NCBI GenBank assembly: GCA_965204095.1
Contig: OZ241991.1
Coordinates: 3,100,001 to 3,164,000, forward strand
Direction: 5' to 3'
Source: JAPPLB01 sp965204095
GTDB taxonomy: Bacteria; Acidobacteriota; Terriglobia; Bryobacterales; UBA6623
DNA: 64,000 bases
Shown here piece by piece: positions 51,148 through 58,900 of the stretch (position 1 is its first letter; each line of letters begins with the position of its first letter). A model generated the notes under the pieces. That model ran no database searches. It was not told the origin of the DNA and worked only from the letters and a program-made list of their open reading frames with translations. The translations under genes were made by a program, and so were the position numbers.

Positions 51148-51876
51148 ATGAAACGATCCCTTCGGGGGCTCTGCCTGGCCGCGATGATTGCCATCTCGGC
51201 AGTCTTGCCCGCTACCGCCGAACCGCCCAAGTTCGAGCCGAGCCAGGATGCGTCCGCGCTACTGGAAGCGGCCCGAGAGCATCGTGAGGTCTTTCACGAG
51301 GACTTCCCGGGCTGCCGGAGCGATCTGCTGATCCATGTAGACGGAGAAGCGCATCGCGGGTCGATGCTATTCAAGCCTCCGATCACACTCGAAGTGCAAC
51401 TCGTTGACAAAGAATTGCGCAAGGAAGTGAAACGCACGATCAAATCCATGCTGTCGCATCGGATGTCGTCGAACAATTCCCCCCGGCAAAAGAAGCCCGT
51501 GGCTTTCGGACCGGAAGACCACCATCCGCTGGGCCGCAAGATCCTGATTGGCGACAAGTATTCCTCGAGCTACCGCATTCACGACGATCAGATCCTCGAA
51601 GTCGACCGCCAGATGGATGATAAGCGGCTGTTGATCAGCGTTCTCGATACGGAGAAGACCGCCACGGGACGCTATCTGCCGCGACACTTTTTCGTGACCG
51701 TGTTCGATCGCGCCAGCGGATCGGTCGAGTCGGCGTCAGCTTACACGGACGCTTATCAGAAGCTCGGGAACAGCTACTTTCCGAAATCGAGACGTATCGT
51801 CAGCGCGGAGAAAGGGAAGACCCGAACACTGCAGATTGATTGGTTGGATGTGCAGCTCTTGCAAGGCGCGGAATGA
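51148..51876 (+). CDS. DUF3386-family exported protein
   Basis: 242 residues beginning with a signal peptide (MKRSLRGLCLAAMIAISAVL, cleavage near TAEP). The body follows DUF3386: LLEAAREHREVFHEDFPGCR, then HRGSMLFKPPITLEVQL, SMLSHRMSSN, GDKYSSSYRIHDDQILEVDR, GRYLPRHFFVTVFDRASGSV and YQKLGNSYFPKSRRIVSAEK. Biochemical function of the family is unknown. Placed directly before a TonB receptor, it may be a periplasmic partner in uptake. The frame is open to 50986, but the earlier ATGs lie upstream of the signal peptide. Confidence 0.75.
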   Translation: MKRSLRGLCLAAMIAISAVLPATAEPPKFEPSQDASALLEAAREHREVFHEDFPGCRSDLLIHVDGEAHRGSMLFKPPITLEVQLVDKELRKEVKRTIKSMLSHRMSSNNSPRQKKPVAFGPEDHHPLGRKILIGDKYSSSYRIHDDQILEVDRQMDDKRLLISVLDTEKTATGRYLPRHFFVTVFDRASGSVESASAYTDAYQKLGNSYFPKSRRIVSAEKGKTRTLQIDWLDVQLLQGAE

Positions 51877-51891
51877 TAGGGTCCTGCAACT

Positions 51892-51945
51892 GAGGCGAAG
51901 ACGCTGCGGCCTCGATTACCCGTCTTAGACGCAGCGCCTCGCCTC
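51892..51945. terminator. Imperfect hairpin after the DUF3386 gene
   Basis: Stems gaggcg/cgcctc (51892-51897 with 51940-51945) and cgctgcg/cgcagcg (51902-51908 with 51930-51936) with a small internal loop. No T tract follows, so it may protect the mRNA end or attenuate read-through into the receptor gene rather than terminate. Confidence 0.4.
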
Positions 51946-52119
51946 CTTTGGCTCAGCCGCGAGGATGGTCCAGGCGAACGGAGCTTCAGTCGATTATAGC
52001 GAATGCCCTCCGGACTCCCCGACGGCTGAATGAATAGGCGTGGCCTTTGGGCTGCGTGGGATTGTTCAACAAAAAACCTGTGGCGGCTCGTCCACCACAG
52101 ACAGACGACGGAGGGTGTG

Positions 52120-54384
52120 ATGAAGAAGGTTTCTTGTATCTGCGGGGTGCTGCTTCTCTTGGTTTTTCAGGCACTCCCGATGTGGTCCGCGCCGGCGGAA
52201 AGCCAAGTGATCGCGGGCCGAGTCATCGACGAGACCGGCGGCGCGCTCGCCGGCGCTAACGTTTTTATCAGGGATCTCAAGACCGGGCTGGAGTTTTCGA
52301 CCGTCGCCAACGACGAGGGCGCTTTTGAGGTCGTGGTTCGCCCCGGGAAGTATCGTGTCACGGCAGCCCGTGCCGAGTTTGCCAACCAAACCCAGATCGT
52401 AGAGGTACCATCGACGGAGGCGCAGAATCTGCTGGCAACACTCACACCAGCGCCGCTGGCGCAACAGGTCGTCGTCAGTGGTTCACGAGAGGAGGAACTC
52501 ATCGAGAACTCGGTGGCGAAAGTGGATATCGTTTCCAGCACGATGATCAAAGACTCGGGTTATGAGCGTGTCAGCGACCTGCTGTCCGAAGAGCCCGGAG
52601 TGGTCGTTCGAAGCGGTTCTTCCGGAAATCGCTCGGAAACGCAGATTCAGGGTATCGACTCCCGCCAATCGCTTGTGCTGATCGACGGTTATCCCATCGT
52701 CGGGGCGAGGGGCATCAAGCGCGGCATCCTCAACATGGACCGGCAGTCGGCGGGCCGGCTGGAGCGCATCGAAGTGGTCAAGGGCGCGTCATCGGCACTC
52801 TACGGTTCCGAGGCGATCGGCGGGGTAATCAACTTGATCACACGCGAAGCGAAACGAAAGTTTGACGGCAACGTCACGACTTCGGCGAGTAGTTTCAGCG
52901 GAGTGGATCTGCGCGGGGATGTGGGCATTCGGCACCAAGGCTGGCATGGCTTCTTCGATGTCGAGAGACATAAGCGCAATCCCTACCGCCTGACCCCCGA
53001 CAGTTTCGATACGACGGCAGCGGGCTTCCACCGATACGACTACTTCGGCAAGATGGGCTACGACTTCTCGGAGAGGCTCAAGGTGGGATTGATGGCGAAT
53101 GCCTTCGACAATGACGAGCTCGGCAGGTTCTTCGGTGAGTTCGGGCCGCAGACGACCGCGACGAAAGACAGCGCCCAGAACTACGGCCTCAACCTCGACC
53201 TGGGACTGACTCCCGTCACGCAGTGGACCTTCCGCGGCTACTACGGCAAGTACGACGAAAGCTCGAGGATCGCCGTGCTCGCGATGCCCGGACATATCGA
53301 CACGAACGCGAACCTCAATCAGCGCCTCTATCGGCTCGAGACGAACATCTCGCATGTCTGGGGTTCACGGCAGCTTGTTCAGGGTGGCTTGGAGTGGAAC
53401 CAGGACAACTATCGCGGCTACAACCGAGTGGTCGGTGACAACGCCGGCCAGCAGATCTCTATGGTCGATACCTGGTTCAACGACCGTATCGAGATACACC
53501 CGCGCGTCAGCTTGACCCTGGGCGCCCGTTGGAACGATCACTCGCTCTATGGGGATAAGTTCGTGCCGCGTGCGGGCGCCCTGGTGCGGGTTACCGATAA
53601 CCTTCGCCTGCGGGGCTCTTGGGGCCGCGGGTTCCGCGCTCCGGACCTAGGGCAGCTCTATTTCCGCTTCCTCAACCCGACCAACTTTTATCAAGTGATC
53701 GGGAACCCCAGCCTGGTTCCGGAGACATCGACGACGAATCAGGTCGGCTTCGACTACCGGCTGGACCGCATCCGCTTCAGCGGCACGTATTTCCGGAACG
53801 ACATCAAGAACTTGATCCAGGCCGACCTGATCGGGAGACCGAGTACGCCCCAAGCCCTCCGTGGAATACTCAATGCCTTCAACATCGATTCGGCTTTCAA
53901 TCCGGGATTGCACCGGTTGTTTTATCTCTACCGCAACGTAGACAACGTGTACACGACTGGGGTCGAGAGCAAGGTGGAAGTAAATCTGACGCGAAGTCTG
54001 ATCGTCTCTTCCAGCTACACCTACCTCGACGCCCGCGATAAGGAAACGAAGGCGTTCCTTAGTCAACGGCATCGTCACCACGGCAACTTCCGCGTGTGGT
54101 GGTCTACGAGCCGCTGGGGCGGCCTGCGGACCAACTTCCGAGGCACGTACTTCAGCAAGTGGCCGATTGCGGGGCGCAGCGGCAGCTTCATTGGCGACGC
54201 ATATCAGGTATGGGATTGGTACATCGCCAAGCCCGTGGCCGCCGGCAGCGAATTCTACTTCGCGCTGGACAACCTGTTCGATTCGACGGACTCCAATCTC
54301 CAGGCCGCCGATCCGTCTTTCTTCCGGGCGGACCCCGGCCGCACATTCCGAGTCGGGATGCGCTGGAACTTTGGGAGGGACTAG
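52120..54384 (+). CDS. TonB-dependent outer membrane receptor
   Basis: 754 residues, signal peptide (MKKVSCICGVLLLLVFQALP). A carboxypeptidase-regulatory-like domain covers about 30-115 (IAGRVIDETGGALAGANVFI), then a TonB-box-like QQVVVSGSREEE, a plug (VSDLLSEEPGVVVRSGSSGN, RSETQIQGIDSRQSLVLIDG, LERIEVVKGASSALYGSEAI, GGVINLITR) and a 22-strand-type barrel. The barrel part resembles vitamin B12/siderophore/heme receptors in length. Ligand unknown. GGAGG at 52110-52114 fixes ATG 52120. It is flanked by the DUF3386 gene and two tiny genes. Confidence 0.92.
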   Translation: MKKVSCICGVLLLLVFQALPMWSAPAESQVIAGRVIDETGGALAGANVFIRDLKTGLEFSTVANDEGAFEVVVRPGKYRVTAARAEFANQTQIVEVPSTEAQNLLATLTPAPLAQQVVVSGSREEELIENSVAKVDIVSSTMIKDSGYERVSDLLSEEPGVVVRSGSSGNRSETQIQGIDSRQSLVLIDGYPIVGARGIKRGILNMDRQSAGRLERIEVVKGASSALYGSEAIGGVINLITREAKRKFDGNVTTSASSFSGVDLRGDVGIRHQGWHGFFDVERHKRNPYRLTPDSFDTTAAGFHRYDYFGKMGYDFSERLKVGLMANAFDNDELGRFFGEFGPQTTATKDSAQNYGLNLDLGLTPVTQWTFRGYYGKYDESSRIAVLAMPGHIDTNANLNQRLYRLETNISHVWGSRQLVQGGLEWNQDNYRGYNRVVGDNAGQQISMVDTWFNDRIEIHPRVSLTLGARWNDHSLYGDKFVPRAGALVRVTDNLRLRGSWGRGFRAPDLGQLYFRFLNPTNFYQVIGNPSLVPETSTTNQVGFDYRLDRIRFSGTYFRNDIKNLIQADLIGRPSTPQALRGILNAFNIDSAFNPGLHRLFYLYRNVDNVYTTGVESKVEVNLTRSLIVSSSYTYLDARDKETKAFLSQRHRHHGNFRVWWSTSRWGGLRTNFRGTYFSKWPIAGRSGSFIGDAYQVWDWYIAKPVAAGSEFYFALDNLFDSTDSNLQAADPSFFRADPGRTFRVGMRWNFGRD

Positions 54385-54392
54385 GGAGCAGT

Positions 54393-54527
54393 ATGAAGAT
54401 ACTACTTGATGACCGAAACTATCTGTGCATTCTGCTCGGCTCACTTCTGGTTCAGGCCGTGGTGATGGTTCTTCTGGCGTCACTGGGACATCTTCAATCT
54501 TCGACGATTTCCCTTGGCGTGCTTTGA
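54393..54527 (+). CDS. 44-residue single-pass membrane protein, unknown
   Basis: ATG 54393 with ggagcag upstream lies nine bases after the receptor stop. The protein (MKILLDDRNYLCILLGSLLV...) is one hydrophobic helix from about residue 11 to 33 with a short polar tail, and it contains one Cys. Too small for annotation by homology. The close spacing to both neighbours makes it a plausible subunit or membrane partner of the receptor system. Confidence 0.5.
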   Translation: MKILLDDRNYLCILLGSLLVQAVVMVLLASLGHLQSSTISLGVL

Positions 54528-54533
54528 AACATC

Positions 54534-54749
54534 ATGCAGCATAAACCCGTCGTTCTCGCACGTTACGACCGCTTCGGTTCCGTGACCCGTTGCTTTCACG
54601 GCTGCATCCATGTGCAGCTCGGAGTCACAAGCTTGACGCTCACCGAGGAGCAATATCTGCGCTTCGCAGCGATGATCAACGATAGCGCCGCCAACTTCGA
54701 GTTCTTTCGTCACTCACAATCGGAAATCGACCATGCCGGAGGCGGATAG
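54534..54749 (+). CDS. 71-residue protein with CFHGCIH motif, unknown
   Basis: Six bases after the 44-residue gene. The core reads RCFHGCIHVQLGVTSLTLTE then EQYLRFAAMINDSAANFEFF. The Cys-x-His-Gly-Cys-x-His cluster could bind a metal or heme. The pattern of a Cys/His start, a short beta hairpin and a helix recalls small cytoplasmic proteins encoded beside TonB receptors in other phyla, but I cannot name the family. No signal peptide, so probably cytoplasmic. Confidence 0.55.
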   Translation: MQHKPVVLARYDRFGSVTRCFHGCIHVQLGVTSLTLTEEQYLRFAAMINDSAANFEFFRHSQSEIDHAGGG

Positions 54750-54793
54750 GCGCTGAAACAAGCGGGGCGTTAGAAGAAAGGACATTCCCTTCG

Positions 54794-56035
54794 ATGCGAG
54801 TTTCCAGTTCCCCATTCACCTTCTCTCGTCGGGCGTTGCTCAGCGCCGTCTGCGGTCCGGTCGCCGTCGCCGGGACCCGATGGACGCAGTTCCGCGGTGA
54901 CGGAGCAAGTTCCGTGGACGCTGACCAGAGGCTTCCGCTGGAATGGTCCGACGATAAGAACGTCGCGTGGAGCGTAGCCACTGCGGGTTACGGTCAATCG
55001 AGTCCGGTCGTCTATGGAGACAAGGTCTTCGTGACAAGCGTCGAAGGCGCTCATAAGGAGACACTCATGCTTGCCGCGTTCGACCTCTCTGACGGCAAGA
55101 ATCTCTGGACGCATCGCGGCAGACCGGGGCAGCGCATCGAAGACTCCAACATGGTGAGCAAAGCAGCTCCGACCCCGGCGGTGGACGCTGGTGCGGTCTA
55201 CGCGTTTTTTGAAACCGGAAACTTAGCGGCTATCGATCATACCGGAAAGCTCAAGTGGGAGCGGCGACTTACCGAGGAGTTCGGTGATTTCGGCGGCCGC
55301 CATGGGCTCGGCAGCTCGGTCCGCCTGTGCCGCTCGGGCTTATTGGTGTTGGTGGCTCACGACGGACCGTCCTACCTGCTCTGCACCGATCTCGGCACCG
55401 GCGACACGGTCTGGAAGGCGGATCGCCCGAAAGGAGTTACCTGGAGCACACCCAGCATCACTGAGCACGATGGCCGTGAGATCGCGCTTGTCAGCGTGGG
55501 AAGGCGTGTTGACGCCTACGATACCGCCGACGGCTCACTGCTGTGGACCCTGGACGGACTCGAAGGCGCGTTCATCTCCTCTCCGACCCCCATCGCCGGC
55601 GGAGCGATCATCGGATCGAGCCGCAAGGCGCATACCGTAGCCATCCGTTTCGGCCCGGACGCGAAAGCGATGCCGGAGATCGTCTGGCGGTCTACGGAGG
55701 CTGCTTCGTATTTCAGTTCCCCGCTTGTACATCAGTCACTGGTTTACATGGTCAGCAAGGCCGGCGTGGCCTTCTGTCTCGATATCGAATCCGGAGAGGA
55801 GATCTGGCGTTCCCGACTCGAAGGACCAAATTGGGCCTCGCCGATCGGCTTGAAGGATCGAGTCTACTTCTGCGGCGTCAACGGCGTGACGGAAGTCATC
55901 GAGGCGGGCACTTCATTCACGCGGATCGCCAGAAACAGCCTGTCTGAAGAGAGTCGCCTCTACGGGACGGCCGTAGCCGAGGACTGCCTTCTGCTGCGCT
56001 ACGGCCGGCGATTGATCAAGGTATCAGCCGGCTAA
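54794..56035 (+). CDS. Exported PQQ-like beta-propeller protein
   Basis: 413 residues. The leader SRRALLSAVCGPVAVAG has a twin arginine. Repeats of the PQQ-propeller type follow: QFRGDGASSVDADQRLPLEW, AFDLSDGKNLWTHRGRPGQR, AIDHTGKLKWERRL, CTDLGTGDTVWKADRPKG, YDTADGSLLWTLDGLEG and CLDIESGEEIWRSRLEG. Close in style to the outer membrane protein BamB-like/pyrrolo-quinoline propellers common in planctomycetes. A scaffold or sugar-related role is possible, and no cofactor site is evident. No operon link to the small proteins is certain (44 bp gap). Confidence 0.8.
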   Translation: MRVSSSPFTFSRRALLSAVCGPVAVAGTRWTQFRGDGASSVDADQRLPLEWSDDKNVAWSVATAGYGQSSPVVYGDKVFVTSVEGAHKETLMLAAFDLSDGKNLWTHRGRPGQRIEDSNMVSKAAPTPAVDAGAVYAFFETGNLAAIDHTGKLKWERRLTEEFGDFGGRHGLGSSVRLCRSGLLVLVAHDGPSYLLCTDLGTGDTVWKADRPKGVTWSTPSITEHDGREIALVSVGRRVDAYDTADGSLLWTLDGLEGAFISSPTPIAGGAIIGSSRKAHTVAIRFGPDAKAMPEIVWRSTEAASYFSSPLVHQSLVYMVSKAGVAFCLDIESGEEIWRSRLEGPNWASPIGLKDRVYFCGVNGVTEVIEAGTSFTRIARNSLSEESRLYGTAVAEDCLLLRYGRRLIKVSAG

Positions 56036-56107
56036 ACAAGCCTCAGCACGTCTTCCCTTCAGAGATCAACGTCGAAATGAATCACGATCCAGACGGAAGG
56101 AGACTTC

Positions 56108-56395
56108 ATGCAGTTCTACATTGATTGCATTCTCGAATTGCTGGAGGCTCCCCTTCTCAGCGACGAGGACTGGCAGGACCTAGATGACTTGTCCCAACGG
56201 CTTGTTGATGGTTTCGAGCGAGTGCGCTCATTCAAAGAACGGCGACAAGGTTCGTCCGCGGCGAGTTTGCTGGACGGGATCTGCCAAGCGTCAGTGACCT
56301 TGGGAGGCAGCCTCGCTGAGAGAGACGCGAACGTTGCTTTTCGCAACGCAATCTCACTCAGGGCAGAGGTGGCCCGTGTGAGGGAGAAGCGCTGA
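56108..56395 (+). CDS. Small helical protein of unknown function
   Basis: 95 residues, all-helical and charged (MQFYIDCILELLEAPLLSDE then DWQDLDDLSQRLVDGFERVR). GGAAGGAG six bases before the ATG supports it. I recognise no family. It lies between the propeller gene and the rimP operon. Confidence 0.5.
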   Translation: MQFYIDCILELLEAPLLSDEDWQDLDDLSQRLVDGFERVRSFKERRQGSSAASLLDGICQASVTLGGSLAERDANVAFRNAISLRAEVARVREKR

Positions 56396-56728
56396 ACCGC
56401 ACACCCCCGAGCGGCTGTCAACCGTCTGGAATACCTTCGAAACCACATCGGCAGCCACACCATATAGACGGTGTTTCAGGCAGAAGCCAAGTTCACATCA
56501 AGGATGCCAACAAGGAGCGGGCTCGGATCGAAGACGCTATCCTGGCGCTGGAAACTTCGGGGGACTGCCGCCTAACAGGACTCACGGCAGCCATTACGAC
56601 ACAGGACGCCACTGGCGCGGCCCGGTCGCTGCTGCTCGCGGACGGAATAGAAGAGACGGCTTCTCTTGCGTTTCGAGAACGGCGACCTCTACAATAAAGC
56701 CGAAAGGGCTTACTGGGGGCGCGTTTCC
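56396..56728. other. Region before rimP with an open but startless frame
   Basis: A plus-strand frame from about 56465 to a TAA near 56697 reads like protein (KDANKERARIEDAILALETS, then GLTAAITTQDATGAARSLLL) but has no ATG and no family I know. It may be a gene remnant or a gene using an unusual start. Otherwise nothing is seen. Confidence 0.35.
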
Positions 56729-56753
56729 AAAGTGGGCGAATGCCCACTTTTTT
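56729..56753 (+). terminator. Terminator-like hairpin before rimP
   Basis: Perfect stem aaagtgggc/gcccacttt (56729-56737 with 56742-56750), GAAT loop, then TTT. It lies 24 bp before the rimP start, so it is either the end of the previous transcript or an attenuator in the rimP-nusA-infB leader, a position where regulatory hairpins are common. Confidence 0.75.
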
Positions 56754-56777
56754 ATTGCGCCAAAAAGTGGCGGACCC

Positions 56778-57245
56778 ATGGCTTGGGCGCACGGGCGGGT
56801 TCAGCAGGAGATTTACAAGATTGCAGAAAGGGTCGCCTCGTCGACGGGGTTGGATGTTGTTGATGTCGAACTGCGTGGAGGGCCGCGAAACGGTGTCCTC
56901 AGAATCTTCATCGACAGTCCGGAGGGCATTACCCATATGGATTGCGAGGAGGTTTCACGGCAGATCGGGCCGATTCTCGATGTCGAGGATCTGATGCCCG
57001 GACCCTACCGACTCGAGGTATCGTCTCCAGGACTGGATCGCAAGCTGATGAAGCAATCCGACTACGAGCGCTTCGCCGGAAAGAAGGCACGGATCAAGCT
57101 TCGGCACCCGATGGAAGGACGGAAGCAATTTACGGGCCGCCTGCGAGGCTGCATCGAAGGTGCCGTGACCGTGGAGAGCGCGGGAACCTTAAGGCAGTTT
57201 CGCCTGGAAGATATCGAGCAAGCGCGTCTTGTCGTGGAACTCTGA
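56778..57245 (+). CDS. rimP: Ribosome maturation factor RimP
   Basis: 155 residues. RimP helps assemble the 30S subunit. N-terminal KH-like half (IYKIAERVASSTGLDVVDVE, VLRIFIDSPEGITHMDCEEV) and C-terminal Sm-like half (YRLEVSSPGLDRKLMKQSDY, GKKARIKLRHPMEGRKQFTG) are complete. The SSPGLDR motif is diagnostic. It begins the operon, and nusA follows after 29 bp. Confidence 0.94.
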   Translation: MAWAHGRVQQEIYKIAERVASSTGLDVVDVELRGGPRNGVLRIFIDSPEGITHMDCEEVSRQIGPILDVEDLMPGPYRLEVSSPGLDRKLMKQSDYERFAGKKARIKLRHPMEGRKQFTGRLRGCIEGAVTVESAGTLRQFRLEDIEQARLVVEL

Positions 57246-57274
57246 AGACCGACTTTTTCTTTTTCGAGGGCAAA

Positions 57275-58900
57275 ATGGAGAACCTTTTCGGTCAAATCGA
57301 GGATTTGAGTCGTGCCAAGGGGATCGATCCCCAAGTCGTGATCGATGCCCTCAAGGACGCGATCGTAGTCGCCGCGCGTAAGTATTACAAGGCGGGCGAA
57401 GAGTTGGTCGCCGATTATAACGGCCACTCGGGCCAAGTCGAAGTGTATGCCGTCAAGATCGTTTCCGAGCTCGTGGCCAATCCGGCTCGGGAGATCAGCG
57501 TTAGCGCCGCCCGCCGCTTCCGGCCCGACGCCGCCATCGGAGAGGAGATCCGATTCCGAAAAAAAACAGAAGGTTTGGGACGCATCTCCGCCCAGCTTGC
57601 AAAGCAAGTGATTTTCCAGAAGATCCGCGAGGCCGAGCGGGAAACGATCTTCAACGAGTTTTCGGGGCGCATCGCCGAGATCGTACCGTGCACCGTCAAG
57701 CGCATCGAAGGACCGGACCTGATCGTTGACATCGGGCGGACCGAGGCTCGACTTCCACGGCGCGAACAGTCGCGGCTTGAAAGCTTCTCTCCCGGTGACC
57801 GGATTCGTGTCGTGATCAAAAACATTGAAAAGGCAGGCCGCGGACCGGCCGTCATCGTCTCACGAGCCTCCGAAGAATTGGTCAAAACGCTCTTCGAACA
57901 GGAAGTTCCCGAGATCTACGACGGAACGGTCAAGATCATGGCCTGCGGTCGCGAAGCCGGCGAGCGCACCAAGATCGCCGTTCAGTCGAGCGATCGCGAT
58001 GTGGACGCTGTCGGTGCCTGCGTCGGCATGAAGGGCATGCGCGTGCAGTCGATCATCCGGGAACTACGAGGCGAGAAGATCGACATCATCGAATATTCCG
58101 AGGAACCGGTTGAAATGGCGACACGCGCACTGAGCCCCGCGAAGATCAGCCGTGTAACGGTCATCGACCCCCTCGCACGCCACCTTGAAGTGATCGTCGA
58201 GGAGACCCAACTCTCGCTGGCCATCGGCAAGAAAGGCCAGAATGTCCGCTTGGCCGCCAAGCTGATGAGTTGGCGGATCGATATCAAGAGCGAAGACGAA
58301 AAACGCCAGGAAGTCGAGTCCGCCATGGCCGCGATGGCGGGTTCCGGTACGCCGATCAGCATCTTGATCGAACACGGCTTGAGCGAGAATCTCGTGGACA
58401 AGCTTCTGGAAGCGGGGTTAGCAACCGTCGAGCGGATCGCCGACATGACGCCCGAACAACTCGAGGAGATCCCTGGCATCGGGCCGGAAATGGTCGAGAA
58501 AATCACGCTCTCCGTCGGGGCTTATTTTGGGCAGTTCGAGTCGAGCGAACTGAGCCTCACGCCCCCAGAACAGGAGACAGTCCCTGAAGGGCCAGTTGTA
58601 GCTCAGGAACCAGAGCTAGCCATGGCGGACTCAACGACAGAGACCGCCGCCGTCATGCCCGGCTTGCCTGTTGAAGGTGCGGATGGGGACGATGACGGAT
58701 TTGAAGACGACGACATTGATTTTGATAACATGGACGTGGATTTGTCCTTCACTACCAACAAAGTGGAGAACGAATTCATCCACTCCGACACGGAGAGTGG
58801 CGAGACCCAACTCCAGCACTCCCCGGTTGTCGAATCAACACCACCAGTCGAGGATGATGTCCATGACAACCTAACGGTGAAGGAGTCCGACCGGTCTTGA
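57275..58900 (+). CDS. nusA: Transcription termination/antitermination factor NusA
   Basis: 541 residues. It binds RNA polymerase and nascent RNA to control pausing and termination. An N-terminal RNA polymerase-binding domain (1-125) precedes S1 (about 130-200), KH1/KH2 (205-350, with VGACVGMKGMRVQSIIREL and LAIGKKGQNVRLAAKLMSW) and a helix-hairpin-helix region (LIEHGLSENLVDKLLEAGLA, LEEIPGIGPEMVEKI). The last 100 residues are an acidic tail (DGDDDGFEDDDIDFDNMDVD) not found in standard NusA. GAGGG lies before ATG 57275. The much longer open frame upstream is an artefact overlapping rimP. The stop overlaps the infB TTG. Confidence 0.95.
   Translation: MENLFGQIEDLSRAKGIDPQVVIDALKDAIVVAARKYYKAGEELVADYNGHSGQVEVYAVKIVSELVANPAREISVSAARRFRPDAAIGEEIRFRKKTEGLGRISAQLAKQVIFQKIREAERETIFNEFSGRIAEIVPCTVKRIEGPDLIVDIGRTEARLPRREQSRLESFSPGDRIRVVIKNIEKAGRGPAVIVSRASEELVKTLFEQEVPEIYDGTVKIMACGREAGERTKIAVQSSDRDVDAVGACVGMKGMRVQSIIRELRGEKIDIIEYSEEPVEMATRALSPAKISRVTVIDPLARHLEVIVEETQLSLAIGKKGQNVRLAAKLMSWRIDIKSEDEKRQEVESAMAAMAGSGTPISILIEHGLSENLVDKLLEAGLATVERIADMTPEQLEEIPGIGPEMVEKITLSVGAYFGQFESSELSLTPPEQETVPEGPVVAQEPELAMADSTTETAAVMPGLPVEGADGDDDGFEDDDIDFDNMDVDLSFTTNKVENEFIHSDTESGETQLQHSPVVESTPPVEDDVHDNLTVKESDRS

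Noticed and set aside
56942..57274. N-terminal extension of the NusA frame into rimP
   Set aside because: The extra residues are unlike NusA and overlap rimP. ATG 57275 has a ribosome binding site and the NusA N-terminus.
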